Source: Cantharellus purpuraceus (lineage: Eukaryota; Basidiomycota; Agaricomycetes; Cantharellales; Hydnaceae). Taken from it: DNA of 64,000 bases. The position numbers and the translations under genes were made by a program. The stretch is taken from the NCBI GenBank assembly GCA_025174535.1, contig JALBUN010000001.1, positions 3,224,001 to 3,288,000 on the forward strand, in the 5' to 3' direction. Shown one piece after another: positions 19,123 to 30,487 of this stretch. Positions within the stretch are counted from its first letter, which is position 1, and each line of letters opens with the position of its first letter. Below the pieces are notes generated by a model. It was not told the origin of the DNA and did not search any database. It saw only the letters and a list, made by a program, of their open reading frames with translations.

Positions 19123-19690
19123 TCAGACAGAATGGGCAGTGAGGAATATTGGGTCAGAGAGGTGAACCTGGAACATGTGAGAACCATCCAGTTTGCTTAG
19201 TCTGGCGAAGACCATAGCATCCACCATTGATATAGATGGTGGGGTAGATGGAGTATCTATCGGAGCAGAGTCAGCGGAGGCGGAAGATAATTTCACACCT
19301 AAAGTTGCTGGTGACATTGGGGATGACACAGCCTGTACTGGGGAATGGAATGTGATATGGCCCAATGCCCAGTCAATCAACGGATTGTAGCAGGTGAGCC
19401 AATTATGCCCGAGAACCACAGAACAGCTGGAGTCAAGCAGAGTAACATAGAATGTAAGGTTTTGGATTTCTCCAACAGAAAAACAGATAGACAGATCTAT
19501 AGCTCGTGAAATAACAGCATTAGTAGTGCCATCAAATAATCGGAGCAATATCAGAGTTATGGTGTATGTATGGAGTTTATGTAAATTGGAAAAAGAGGAA
19601 TCGAGGAAACAGTGAGTAGAACCGGAGTCAATTAATGCTTGGATAGTGGTATCAGGAATGGAGTTGGAGTAGATGAGGAGGGTAAGGGAG
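19123..19690 (-). pseudogene. gypsy aspartic protease
   Basis: The active-site segment [17 protein letters not shown] is followed by [19 protein letters not shown] and ends at a stop at 19123. It is followed closely by the RT fragments. Retropepsin of the same element. Confidence 0.75.
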
Positions 19691-19799
19691 TCAGAGTGGG
19701 AAAGAGTGGATGCGTTCAGGCAGACCTCATTTGTCGTACAGGGAGTACCAACACAGCCCTCAGCCCGTACGGAGGCTATAGGACTGCTTACTATTTTTT

Positions 19800-20887
19800 T
19801 TGGTCTGTTGCTTTAGCGTCGGACTTGTCCATCGTGGCATTGGCGGCACGGCCCTTTGCCTTTGCTGCGGACGAGGTTGCCTTGTTGCAATCCTTGGCTT
19901 GGTGGCCAGGTTTCCGCAGAACAGACAGAGGTTGTTGTCCATGCAACGCTGGCATTCCTACTGGGTAAGTTTTCCATCTTTTCCCAGCTTGTTGGAGAGG
20001 TCTGGAACACTCTTGCGAGCTCCAGAGCTATTGCCGGTTCCAGAGTTATTCTGACCGGAACCAAAAGCGGCAGCATTACCTGTGTTTGACTTCTGGCCTG
20101 AGTTGGTGGTGGTCTTCTTATCAGACCCCTTGTTGGACTTTGGGGTCTTGTCTGATGATTTGTCCGATTTGTTGTTAGCCAAATTTTTGTGGGAGACCTC
20201 AGATTGACATTCCCAATAATGGGCATCAATGGATTGGGCGAGTTTGCAAAGGTTAACCAAAGTATCTGGCTTACCGACGTGTGATATCTCGTCCTTGATG
20301 CAGGATGGGAGTCCAATGTAAAATTGGCGTCGGAGTGCGGCATTGCCCCATTGGACTTTCAGGGCTAGCCGCTGGAAACTCTCAATGTATTTTGTGATTT
20401 TGTGATTTTCCTTCATCCAAAGTTGATCAAGTTTGTTCTCGGCATCAGCCTCAGGGTTGTAAGGACCGAAATTGGTCTGAAGTTCAGAGATGAAGTCGGA
20501 GTAGTCTTCTGACCATATCGGATCATTGGAGTCATCCATGAGCACTGGCTCAAAGTAGTCCAGTGCGGTGCCCTTGAGATAGGACATGGTGAAGGTGACC
20601 TTTGCCCGATCGGATGTGAACATGTTGGGGCGGTCGTGGAAGTTCAACTGGCATTGCACCAAGAATGGCTGGAGCTTTTGTGGATTGGAGCCATTGAATG
20701 GGTCAGGTTCCTGGACCTTGGTCTGGGACTTAGGGGCTTGTGGGTTATGGATGCTGCTGGTGAGCAGGGAGATGGCTTGCACCAGATTTGGGGAGGGTGG
20801 GGTGTCGTCCTCTTCATTGACGGCCTCTATGTGGTCCATCTGTTCTTTGACAACCTTGGGGAGGGTGTTGATGCTGGGAGTGGGCAC
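19800..20887 (-). pseudogene. gypsy gag with zinc knuckle, one stop and one frameshift
   Basis: A long gag frame starts at ATG 20887, with the capsid-like part PDPFNGSNPQKLQPFLVQ ... YLKGTALDYFEPVL ... and a Ser/Asn/Lys-rich linker. A TAG near 19955 precedes CMDNNLCLFCG. One further base in the AAA run at about 19915 would give CGKPGHQAKDC, the CCHC knuckle. Primer-binding and 5' leader sequence lies between ATG and the LTR at 20961. Confidence 0.8.
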
Positions 20888-20960
20888 CTCGACAGTTCAT
20901 GCGCGTTTGGAATTGGTGGTGGATCATGGCATTGGTAGGAGTATGGCAGTTTGAATATAC

Positions 20961-21500
20961 TGTTACGCACTAGGTCCGATTGGGGGTCAGAGATTGGGTC
21001 AGAAGTCAGGTTGGAGGTTTGGTCGGAGGCGGAGAGGGAGTTGGGGTACGTCATGGGGTCGGAGCGGACTTGGCTTCAGCTTATGTGCTGCGCCCTCACT
21101 AATACCTGTATCCGAGATTTCAGAGACGGAGTACGACTTAGAGAGTTAGGATCAGACTTAGGAACTAGGTGTGATTCAATATTCAAACTGGGGAATGAAG
21201 TCCCCAGTCGGGCAACTTAAATACATATTTGAAATCTAATAATAATTACTCCGGTGATGGGTCTCCGAGGCCGACGGTCTTACATGAGTATGTCCGAGTC
21301 TGACAGGGACGGATGTCCAGGTTCCTATGGTGATGCTGATGCATCAATCGGAACCAGACATGGATGGGCGAGATTTGGCAGTGACAATTGGACAGATAAG
21401 TGGAGACATGATGGTTCCCAAACGGAGTATAGATTTCATATGCATGGGGATCTGAGTGGATCGGACAGGGATCTGGGCATTAATGAATATAGTCATAACA
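20961..21500 (-). repeat. 5' LTR of the chromovirus
   Basis: 540 bp with plus-strand ends TGTTACGCAC and GTCATAACA, i.e. TGTTA...TAACA inverted ends. It contains the 187-bp segment shared with 13415-13601. Confidence 0.75.
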
Positions 21501-21922
21501 GTATCTGGTTCTCAGACCTTGGTCTGAGCAGAATGGAGGTGGAGTTGACAGAGGTGGAGATGAAAGAGATGGAGGTCTGGAGTTTGGACTTGGTGTTGCA
21601 GGATATAACATATATGAACTACTGTAATAGACAGAGAGTAGCCCATATAAGTATGTGGACAATTGAATGCTGAAACTAAAATGATAAGACAATAAGACAG
21701 ATATGGAGTACAACATGGAAAGGAGTTCGGAGTTTGGACCCAAGTCCAAACTGAAACTAAACAATATAAAAGAAGGAGGTTTGTTGTAACCCATAAGAAG
21801 AAACTACTTATAAAGAGAACAATAATGGAGTTTGGGGTTGATGGAGGTGGAGTTGACAGGGATGGAGATGAAGGAGATAGAGGTCCAGAGTTTGGACTTG
21901 GTGTTACAGGATGTAACAAATG

Positions 21923-22356
21923 GACTTGGCTTCAGCTTATGTGCTGCACCCTCACTAATACCTGTGTCTGAGATTTTGGAGATGGAGTACAACTTAGGTA
22001 GTTTGGATCAGACTTAGGAGCTAGGTGTGATTTGATATTCAAACTGGGGAATGAAGTCCCCAGTTGTATGACTTAAATACATATTTGAAATCTAATAATA
22101 GTTACTCTGGTGATGGGTCTCCAAGGCCAACAGCCTTACATAAGTATGTCTGAGTCCGACAGGGATGGGTGTCCAGGTTCCTATGGTGATGCTGATGCAT
22201 CAATCAGAACTGGAGGCAGATGAGTGAGATCAACAGTGACAATTGGACAGACTAAATGGAGATGTGATGGTTTCCAAATGGAGTATAGATTTCATGTGCG
22301 TGGGGATCTGAGTGGATCGGACAGGGATCTGGGTGTTAATGAATATAGTCATAACA
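21923..22356 (-). repeat. second, partial LTR copy
   Basis: Matches 21067-21500 with about 10 percent differences and the same 187-bp end at CATAACA 22356. Between the two LTRs (21501-21922) an about 85-bp segment (21525-21608) is repeated at 21837-21918. This looks like a nested or tandem LTR remnant; no internal coding region of the second element remains. Confidence 0.7.
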
Positions 22357-22389
22357 ACGCTCAGGCTTAAGCCACTGCCAGTGTGTAAA

Positions 22390-23115
22390 ATGCAAGCTGA
22401 AGCCAAAGGTTGTGATACCCACACCCATGGTAATAATACTCATGACAACAAGCATGGGCCTTGTCTGCGCAAAGAACGAAAAGGCAGAGCGGAACGTCTC
22501 CTCAAGGAGATGGATTCTAGGATAGCTGACACCGTCCGTCAAGAAGTTGACAAGATATTTGAGTTTGCCACTGTCTCCAGCTCCGAGCCTGGCCAATCTT
22601 CCTCAGGCCCTTCGAATATCAGTCAGGAACGAGATGCTAATTATGCTAGTAGCGGCAGTAGCTCTGAAGGCATAGTCAATTCAACTCTTTTTCAACAGGT
22701 GCAAAGGCTGCTCCAAGGTGGGCCACCGGGTGACTCTTGGGCAGAAAAGGAGTGCACATGGAATTTTGGGGGCAAAGAACATATTAGCAAATTGTTGAAA
22801 CCCACAGACAAGTTTTTGAGCCCAAATAGATTACAACGAACGTACGGCTTAACCATATCTTATTATACATGCCTTACACCACTACAAAAAAAGACCCAAA
22901 CATCTTATACACACCTTGCACCTGCAATGGACATGAACTCGTCTCGCATATGCTTGCATGACTGCAAAATTCCTGAACACATCTTGTATTCACTACTAGC
23001 ACTATGTATGGCAATGCAAAACTATAAACTGTCTTGCAAGCTCCGCCGACTCAAGCAAGGCCCAGCCAGTTCTCCTGATGACCGTCCATGGCAGCAGCCA
23101 TATAAACCATACTAA
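22390..23115 (+). CDS. hypothetical protein beside an LTR
   Basis: The open frame starts at ATG 22390 just outside the LTR end. It is polar, with a His-rich start (CDTHTHGNNTHDNKHG), a Lys/Arg/Glu helix (KERKGRAERLLKEMDSRIAD) and a Ser-rich linker. The C-terminal part has Cys and aromatic residues (SRICLHDCKIPEHILYSL). No domain is recognised. An LTR immediately upstream may have removed the original 5' end or be its promoter. Could be a host gene remnant or an element gene. Confidence 0.35.
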   Translation: MQAEAKGCDTHTHGNNTHDNKHGPCLRKERKGRAERLLKEMDSRIADTVRQEVDKIFEFATVSSSEPGQSSSGPSNISQERDANYASSGSSSEGIVNSTLFQQVQRLLQGGPPGDSWAEKECTWNFGGKEHISKLLKPTDKFLSPNRLQRTYGLTISYYTCLTPLQKKTQTSYTHLAPAMDMNSSRICLHDCKIPEHILYSLLALCMAMQNYKLSCKLRRLKQGPASSPDDRPWQQPYKPY

Positions 23116-23157
23116 AACAGTTGGGTTTGGCATGCTGAAAAGCCCTCCATAGGGTCG

Positions 23158-24984
23158 TCATTTTTGACCACAAACAAAATGACGGCTACAATTCATCTTG
23201 AACTCGCCATCGCTCTCTCGCCGCAAAACAGAACTTTCCGGTCCCATAGTGGCATGAGTGATGCCATACTCAGCCATGCACTGCCGGAGATTGTCATCAA
23301 TTCTTCCCCATTGTTCGATGGTGGTTGTTGGAGATACGAGGACGTGAAATGATGCCAAATAGTCGCTGTGACGATGCAAAAATTCAGCGTAGTAGAAGCT
23401 CGAGAGCGAGAGCGATTCACTTTTGGGATAGGTGCCATATGTGCAAGTCGTGAATGGACACTACTCCAGGTAACTTGGTCCACGTTAGTTGATGAAATAA
23501 AACATGCATATTTAAACTGACTGAAACCAGATCCTCGGTGATCATATTGAGATCAAGATGAGGAGGAGCCGCTTCGAGAAATATGCGGCCAGTATTGGTG
23601 GCTAATTGCCGAACGGTAAGTTAAAAGTTGATGTGAAAAACCCAGGTAAGCTTACTGAGTGGTATGGCGCTGGCAAAGATCATGAAACTGATGAAGATAG
23701 ATATTGCTGGATCCGCATAAAACCTCGCCGGCGAAGTCGACTTCAGCATGATGACACCTGCCAAAATAACACCAACATCTGCGGCACAGTAATTCCAGGG
23801 TAGACAGACACCAACTGCAACTGAGAAGAACTCACTGTTCACAGCATCACTCAAAATATGAATGAGTATCCCTGTCATGCCCAGACTTTTCGATACCGCC
23901 GGTTGGACAAGGCGAACATGGTTATGAAGAGCATGCTTGGTTCCAATGAGACAAAAGAGCTCTGCCATCGCCACGAACTTACAACGTCGCCCTCCTCTGC
24001 CTTGAAAGGTGCAAGGTCGGCTGCTGTTACTTCCTCCGCATGCTTGGGTGGTTCTGTTGATTTATTTTCGGCTAGAGCTACATCTGGACTAGCCTGACTT
24101 TCACTGCCTGTTACATGATGCGTCGTCAGACACTAGGAGAGACAAGAGAACCCAGCGCACGAACCATGAACAACGCATGCACTGATTATGTTCAAAATCA
24201 AGCCGATGCCTCCAATAAGTATGACCGACAAAGGGTCATTAACATGTTCTACATTGATGAAGCGTCCAAGGGATTGGAGAAAGATGGAGAGGGAGAGCGC
24301 AATTAAGAATATGCCGTTGAAGAATGCACCTGTTATAATACGTTAGACAATACCAACTTGCGATAGGGAAATCCGCGCCTATGAGTTCCGCACGATGATA
24401 AGCAAATGTAAAGCCATGTGGCTTTTCAGAAAAAGTATGAATTTACAGTCTTTTCAAATGCTGGACACCTACTCGGTGTTTGCTATCCTTCAACTGCACA
24501 AGAATATCGTTTAGTGATTCTGTTAGCCAGTACACGCGACATTACATACATAAGCAGCGGCTAAGGTGATTGCACTGCAAGGAGGCAATGATTAGCTTTA
24601 GGACTAAAGCAATCTGGGTCGTCCATAGCCAACTCACTATGCAAGTATGTCCTAATAAGTTGGCCATTCAGTGACTGAGAATATCCAGACAATTGTGAAG
24701 GAATGCTTCACATTGAGGTAATGAAACTAGGAAATATACTTCAGTAAAATCGGATGCTCAGGGGATTAGACTCACTGAATCAGCGATCAATGCCAGACTC
24801 CTTGATCGAAAGCCAGCTTCAAATACGGAGGGGGGGGACATTCAGAAAACATCGCATTGCAGACATGTCTAGACACTCAGAGCTTACCGGTAATCTCCCC
24901 ACAGAAGAAGGCGATGCCAATCACGAGGACAATTGTAATCCGAGTAGTATTTTTCAACTTGAAAGATTTGTCTAACAGTTTCAT
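23158..24984 (-). CDS. cation diffusion facilitator (zinc transporter), multi-exon
   Basis: Starts at ATG 24984 (MKLLDKSFKLKNTTRITIVL), with many short exons. Transmembrane segments: TM1 IVLVIGIAFFCGEITG (donor GTAAGC at 24887); TM2 with SLALIADS and then LHNCLDILS, keeping the HxxxD metal site; TM3-4 FNGIFLIALSLSIFLQSLGR ... VILIGGIGLILNIISACVVHG. A Ser/Glu loop stands where the His-rich loop is usual. TM5-6 has GILIHILSDAVNNVGVILAG (second HxxxD site) and YADPAISIFISFMIFASAIP. The cytosolic domain carries the CDF hallmark VSIHDLHIWHLSQ, LASFHVLVSPTTTIEQW and a Cys-containing end. Every intron checked restores the frame. Zrc1/Cot1/ZnT-like members move Zn2+ into vacuole or secretory lumen by H+ exchange; substrate here is inferred. 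The loop is unusually His-poor. Confidence 0.8.
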
Positions 24985-27078
24985 TCTGTCCAAGAGTCAG
25001 GCAGCTGGAGGAACTTGGTGTGCAAGAAGATGGCAAATAGTAGGTTGTCTTCGCTGGATTATAACGATGCACGTCAGTCCTCACTGGGCAAGATTAAATG
25101 GTTACGCACAATCGCTTACATGTAAACTTAACTATGAAAAATGGGCCTTACTTATAGGCCCTAAACGGCTATAATATGACCAGATTTTACGTCTAGGTCT
25201 GGCTACCATACTTTGTCAACTGCCGCAGGCGCTGAAGGTATCAGCGCGTGGATTCGAGGAGTTCATGCCTCCGACCCAATAGGTATTTCAAACATGGCAC
25301 GACCATGGCGGAAACCTTGAACAGACAGTTAAATATTTGAACATATCATGTGAAAATGGGAAAGAAAAGCAGTGTGAAATTGATGGAGACTTGGGGCTTT
25401 CATCCACGATGTACACTGATGCATGTCAAGCAAGGTAAATATTGGAGTCTAAAAGAAACAGGATTAGGGTAGTGCATTTATGAAAAAAGAAAACAGCACT
25501 CTCATACTATTTTAAGCCTGAAGCAGGTGTAAGGAGGTTCAGTCAGTAATATATAAGGTGGGTAACCAAATACAAATGCGATACTATTACGTGACACACT
25601 AAACCGACTTCTGACAATGATCATTTGCAATTTTGTGGGAAGTGGAACTGTGCCGGTATTAGCTCAGTCTAACTCGGTATGAGTGTGATGATCGTGTAAT
25701 TATGATATACCACCTGTTGACGGATGATTCCCTGTCCAAACAATTGTATGTTCAAAAGCTTATCAGGGATAGCCGCCGTCTTCAGGGTACGTACTGATTA
25801 GTTAGAGGCTGATTAGTTAGAGGACTATAAGACTCAAGAGCCTATTTGGACTCCGACCCGACTATGTGTTTACTGCAGTTTCATGACGAACAGAAACCCC
25901 AGAAACTGAAGGCACCAGCTGGTGGAAACTCTTCCCGCTGACCAAGGATACAGGAACGAGAGAGGAAATGGGTGTGTGTGTATTGCATGGAACTGTTTCC
26001 ATTTCTTTTGTTCTCGTTGCCGGTGTCTTAGGTTTTTTTTCGTGTCTTCATTCTCATACCATGCCTTCTCGACTCCCTTCATTTTTTGTCACTGTGATCG
26101 GAATATTTACTCTTGTGCTCATAGTGTGTCGACACTAGTTGGTCATGATGCCATGAACAATCGATTCCCCTTCAATAGCGAATGTGGCAACAGCATCATT
26201 TTTTTAGACTGTCTCTGCGATATTTATCTAATGGTCAAGGATGTCTATGTATCCCTTTTCCAGCAGCTACGGCCTCTCAACAAGCTTGACGTCATTCGTT
26301 TCGTTGGGGACAGCGAACATTTCCTGCGTCGCAGTTCGATACGATACGGTACCTCCTACCTTAATTACGCAATGTTGCTCATTGTGTGATTACTTGTACC
26401 CATAAAAGAAATAGTACTCCTTGCATAGAATTGATACGTTGGTCGGGACTGGCTTTGACCAACAGGTAGTGAAAGACAAGGACGTCCTTTGTCTTTCGCT
26501 ACCTTCCCCAACTACGAATCTTCCAATACAGCTATACCCCGCTCTTAATTCAGTAACTCTCTTAGTCTAGTATGTTCTCGCAATGCTTTTTCGCTTTCAT
26601 ATTATCTTGGCTCCCTCCATTCTCCGCTACGGTGTTCAGTTTATTATACTCTAGTGCTTGAAGTGTCAGAGTCAATATGCCACGATTAGAATGATAGTTG
26701 CCATCGATGCAGCGTCACGAGCGAATGTGGTTGTTAATCCGCATTACCCCAAGCTGCCCCTCGTCCACGAGGCACCCAAGCTGTTTTTGGTGCACCCTAT
26801 TTTTAGTATTATTCCAGGTCGCTCATTATGTGAAAATATATCCAAAATATCCTCTAGCTCTGTACCTAAATTCCCCTGCGTCGAAGCGTTCATTTGGCGG
26901 AAGTTGCCAGTGGTCAGCAGGTTTGTGAGAAGGCGAGACATTCTTCACTTCTTCGCCGTGTCAAAGATGTATTAAATTATGAATACCATGTGGGAAAGCT
27001 TTCCTCGGAACAAGACTTGGTTTTCAGGCGATGGGACAGGATACTGATGGCACTCGCTGAAATCGCAAAAATGCCAGT
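24985..27078. other. 2.1-kb intergenic region
   Basis: No supported gene. Short frames exist at 25922-26389 and 26658-26975, but they lack domains, recognisable splice context and normal amino-acid balance. T/C-rich tracts near 26020-26090 and 26560-26650 may be promoter or terminator sequence. Confidence 0.4.
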
Positions 27079-27173
27079 TACCGCGTATGGGGATCGAACC
27101 CATAAGCTTCGCCTAAAGTATCACGTAACAAACGCAGTAGGAAAGCGACGCCCTACCATTAGGCCAACGCGGC
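27079..27173 (-). tRNA. tRNA-Arg (anticodon CCU) with 23-nt intron
   Basis: The minus strand folds as a full cloverleaf. Acceptor GCCGCGU pairs with ACGCGGU (one G-U), discriminator A, no encoded CCA. D arm GCCU/GGGC; anticodon stem UCGCU/GGCGA; T arm AUGGG-UUCGAUC-CCCAU. The anticodon loop is U-U-CCU-A-A once the intron (27115-27137, directly 3' of position 37, the standard place) is removed. CCU reads the AGG arginine codon. The spliced length is 72 nt. Confidence 0.93.
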
Positions 27174-27303
27174 TTGAAGCAGGATCGGGATTGAAGTATA
27201 TACATAGTGTGTACCCTTTGCAATTATTCGGCGGACTAGCCGCAAGCGCTTAAGATTGCTTGCACCCCCTTCATCTTTCCCTCAACGATACTTGCTGGTC
27301 ATC

Positions 27304-28686
27304 ATGGCGGGCACGATGGCGGCCACTCTGGCCGCTTCACTACCTGCACCTCAAGCTGCTCCTACTCCTGTGGCACCAACATATGTGGCTATTCCCGCAT
27401 CCATGTCGAAAGTCATCGACACAGAAGGCGAGATACCCATTACAAGTGTGCAGCTGGACGGCTTGGTAGGTGGCGGTGGCGGTCGCTGGTGGGATGGCAT
27501 GAGCTGATGGATATGGCACAGGTGGTTAGCAAAATCATTAAGCACAGTCGCGATACACCTGCACACCATATATCATCTTCGCCATCTGCCGCGTACGGAT
27601 TATTGCTGGGGTTGGATTTAGATGGGACCCTTGAGGTATCGAACTGTTTTGCGATGCCACATTCCTCTGATGAGGAAGAGCGTACCGGGAAAGCCGCGGG
27701 TTCGTTGATGTCCTACATCACTGGATTTTTAACCTTACACTGTCGCAGCACGCTATCAAACCTCGATGCTGCGTTCTTTGAGAGAGGTTCAATCAGACGA
27801 TAGTATTGTTGGTTTTTACCAATCCACTACGCTTGGAGCCTTTTTCTCCCAGACACTCGTGGAGTCTCTGGCAACTCAGCGGGACAAGCTCCGGAGGGGC
27901 GGTGTAGTGGTTGTTCACGGTAATTACATTTTTTCACTCGCTACGCCCTGGTATGACATGGAGAGTGGCTTACACGATGGACAGATATATCTCAAACAGC
28001 CCGTGGTAATGCGGCATTTCGGGCCTTCCGTTTGGCACCAACTTTTTTGGAAGCTCATAAGAGCGGCAAGTTCAACACGCAGAGGTCCGCCCCTATTACA
28101 CCTATTTCCACGCATCTTCGTTCATTCGCGATTTTCGGCTAGCTTAATAGATCATCGTTTAACTTTCTCCTCGATCCTCGAAGAGATCCCTGTGGTTATT
28201 CGTACCTCGGCGTTACTGAATGCCCTCCTTGGGACACTCTCAGAACCATCTTCCGACCCCTCGGTGAACGTGAGTGATTTCCACGTACCCACACTTCCTG
28301 GTCCTCAGTCTTCTCTGCCACCCTCGTTTGCTCCATTGAATCTCGAGTCGCCAAACTATCTAACATCCAATTTGGAGCGCATTGTGGAAGGGCTAGATGA
28401 CTACAAAAACGAGGAAAACAACCTAGGCTACCTTTCGCGCCAAATTGCCCGGGAAAAGGCGCGCGCCGAGACATACATACAAAAGCGGCGGGAAGAAAAC
28501 GCAGCGAGAGTTGCCGCAGGACTGGCGCCTCTGCCAGAAGACGATGTGGCGCGACTATTTAAGATTCCGGCAGAGCCAAGTAGGCTTGAGAGCATGCTGT
28601 TGCTGGGACAGGTGGATTCATATGCCAAGACGCTGGAGGGACTGGCAAGCAGTCAGCTGGTGAAAACGTACACAACGCGTATCTAG
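27304..28686 (+). CDS. translation initiation factor eIF3 subunit h (MPN domain)
   Basis: Five exons: 27304-27465, 27522-27699, 27749-27919, 27985-28084, 28143-28686, giving 384 residues with the frame kept at every junction. The N-terminal MPN domain: ITSVQLDGL, VVSKIIKHSRDTPAHH, LLLGLDLDGTLEVSNCFAMP, ARYQTSMLRSLREV, IVGFYQSTTLGAFFS. The JAMM metalloprotease residues are not all conserved, as expected for eIF3h, which is a structural MPN subunit. C-terminal part: RLTFSSILEEIPVVIRTSAL and a long charged helix (LSRQIAREKARAETYIQKRR) used for assembly in the eIF3 octamer. It binds the 40S ribosome in the cytosol. The first ATG of the frame in good context is 27304 (ATCATGGCG). Confidence 0.95.
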
Positions 28687-29079
28687 GGAGATACAGCTGC
28701 CATGGTTGGGTGAGGCAGCACGGTAATTGCATCATCACTGTCAGAACATTATTTTTGAGCAAGGTTTAATGAAAGACATGAGGTGTGGTGCAAGCAGTGC
28801 TGCGGACAATGGGCACCCGTAAGCTTACGTAAACATAATTATAAGTGTCAGTCCGCATCTTGCCGAAGCGTGGTGGTGGAGACAAGTATTTAAGGCGGCA
28901 ACGCGGTTTGGTTACTGCACCCCCGGTCCACCCCCACTCCCTCGAGTTCGGCTTTGGCACATCCTCTCTTCCACGAGACTCGCTCCTTAAAGTTCGACTT
29001 GCCAATCTTTCAGCTTTCTGTGCCGCCGCTCTCTATAACTCTCCTTCAATACCACCCGATCACGACGATTCCTTCCGCA

Positions 29080-30088
29080 ATGTACTTTACCTCCACTTTT
29101 GTCGCGTCCCTCCTTGTCTCTGCCAGCGCCCTCGTCACGCCCCATGCTGGCGACAGCATTTACCGCCGTCACCAGCATGCCGCCCTCGCCAGACGCGCAG
29201 CTGCTCCAGAGCCCGTTGCGCAGCCTCTGGAAGCCAGTGCTGCCATTCCGAAGAGACAGCTGAGGAAACGGTGCAAGCCCCGCAGGACTAGCTCTGCACT
29301 TTCCGCCACTTCCGCCGCCACTTCTGCAGCTTCGGCACCCTCCGGCGACCCCGCCAATGTCGCACCACTCCCTAGCTCAAAAGATACGACTACCCACGAT
29401 GCCCCTTCCTCCTCTGCCGACCCTACCCCTTCATCCGCTCCTCCCGCTCCTTCACCCAAGCCGTCCCCATCCTCCAGCGCTGCCCCTGCCCCTGCACCCT
29501 CTTCGGGTAGTGGTAATGGTGGCCAGTCTAGTAGTATTTTTAGTGGAACCCAGACAGGAGGAGATGGTACAATTTCACGTCTTATCTTGTCTATATACTA
29601 ATTTTGTTATTATCTCAGGCACCTTCTACGCAACTGGCTTGGGTGCTTGTGGAATCACTAACCATGACTCTGATCTCATTGCTGCCGTCAGCGAGTCCCT
29701 CTTTGACAGCTACCCGTTAGTATTGTGCCGGTCATACGTCCAGTCTTCTTACTATATTCATGTAGAGGATACAATGGTGTGAACCCCAACCAGAACCCGG
29801 TGTGTAACAAGAAAGTCAATGTGTCTTGTGAGTATATGGTGGCCTCACATGCACATGTCATTTGATTTATTTTTTTCTTCTCAGACCAAGGCAAGTCAGT
29901 CACCGTGGCCATCACTGACCGGTGCACTGGGTGTGCGACGAAGTCTCTCGGTAAGCACATGCTGTCACAGGACGCCCTGAATTAGCCACCGACAGGCCTT
30001 TCTCTTAGATTTCAGCCCTGCGGCCTTCAATATCCTTTCGGACCCTTCTGTCGGCCGCATTCATGACATCATCTGGACCTGGAAATAG
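29080..30088 (+). CDS. secreted DPBB (barwin/RlpA-like) protein
   Basis: Five exons (29080-29566, 29619-29715, 29766-29827, 29885-29950, 30009-30088) encode 263 residues. Signal peptide MYFTSTFVASLLVSASALVT, a likely propeptide with a dibasic KR, then a long Ser/Pro/Ala linker likely O-glycosylated (about residues 65-160). The C-terminal about 100-residue double-psi beta barrel has GTFYATGLGACGI, NPVCNKKVNVSYQGKSV, VAITDRCTGC and LDFSPAAFNILSD. The TDRCxxC and the Asp before FSPAAF are typical of fungal expansin-like/cerato-type DPBB proteins, which act in the wall or at the hyphal surface. No catalytic role is certain. Confidence 0.85.
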
Positions 30089-30487
30089 ATGCCTGGCGTG
30101 CCAAGTTCATGGCCATTTGGGCCATGTCCGTTTCCCTTACCTCCTTTTGTCTCTTTTTACCTCCTTGTCTGTACATTGACATTCCTTGTTGGTTTCTCCC
30201 CTCACATTTCCCATATGGCGGATCTGTTGCTCTAGATGGGCCTGGGAGGGGATTGAGGGTGCTGGCGTGTCCCTGATTCACGAGTGTTGGATCGCTGCGA
30301 TGCATCGGAGATTGCTTGGCCAACTTCGTGTGGTCATCGTATGGTTTTTATTGTTATATGTGTTTTCTCTCCGCTTGCAATAGGCAGCGTTTCTGTAACA
30401 ACCACGAGATGTCGAATTGCAGATGTGTTTGTCACGTGATGGACATGTTAGTGACGTGGGCTGATCGTGGTCTCCGCCTAATTAGAC
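30089..30487. other. intergenic region between DPBB gene and RPE
   Basis: No gene seen; CT-rich 3' flank followed by the RPE promoter. Confidence 0.5.

Larger units (their letters stand above)
13415..21500 (-). mobile_element. degenerate Ty3/gypsy chromovirus with antisense ORF
   Basis: A minus-strand element with gag (about 20887-19800), protease (about 19690-19123), reverse transcriptase/RNase H (19101-17625), integrase (about 17400-16647) and chromodomain (16397-16110) in the Ty3/gypsy order. The 5' LTR is 20961-21500 (plus strand TGTTACGCAC...CATAACA) and a truncated 3' LTR is 13415-13601; the shared 187-bp end is the same length in both. The 2.5 kb between chromodomain and 3' LTR carry an ORF on the opposite strand. 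Stops and frameshifts in gag, RT and the zinc domain show it is inactive, and a foreign repeat cluster (14403-14816) interrupts the antisense ORF. Confidence 0.85.

Noticed and set aside
25922..26389. 155-residue Cys/Phe-rich plus-strand frame
   Set aside because: T/C-rich tract gives artificial Phe, Cys and Ser content; no domain or splice evidence.
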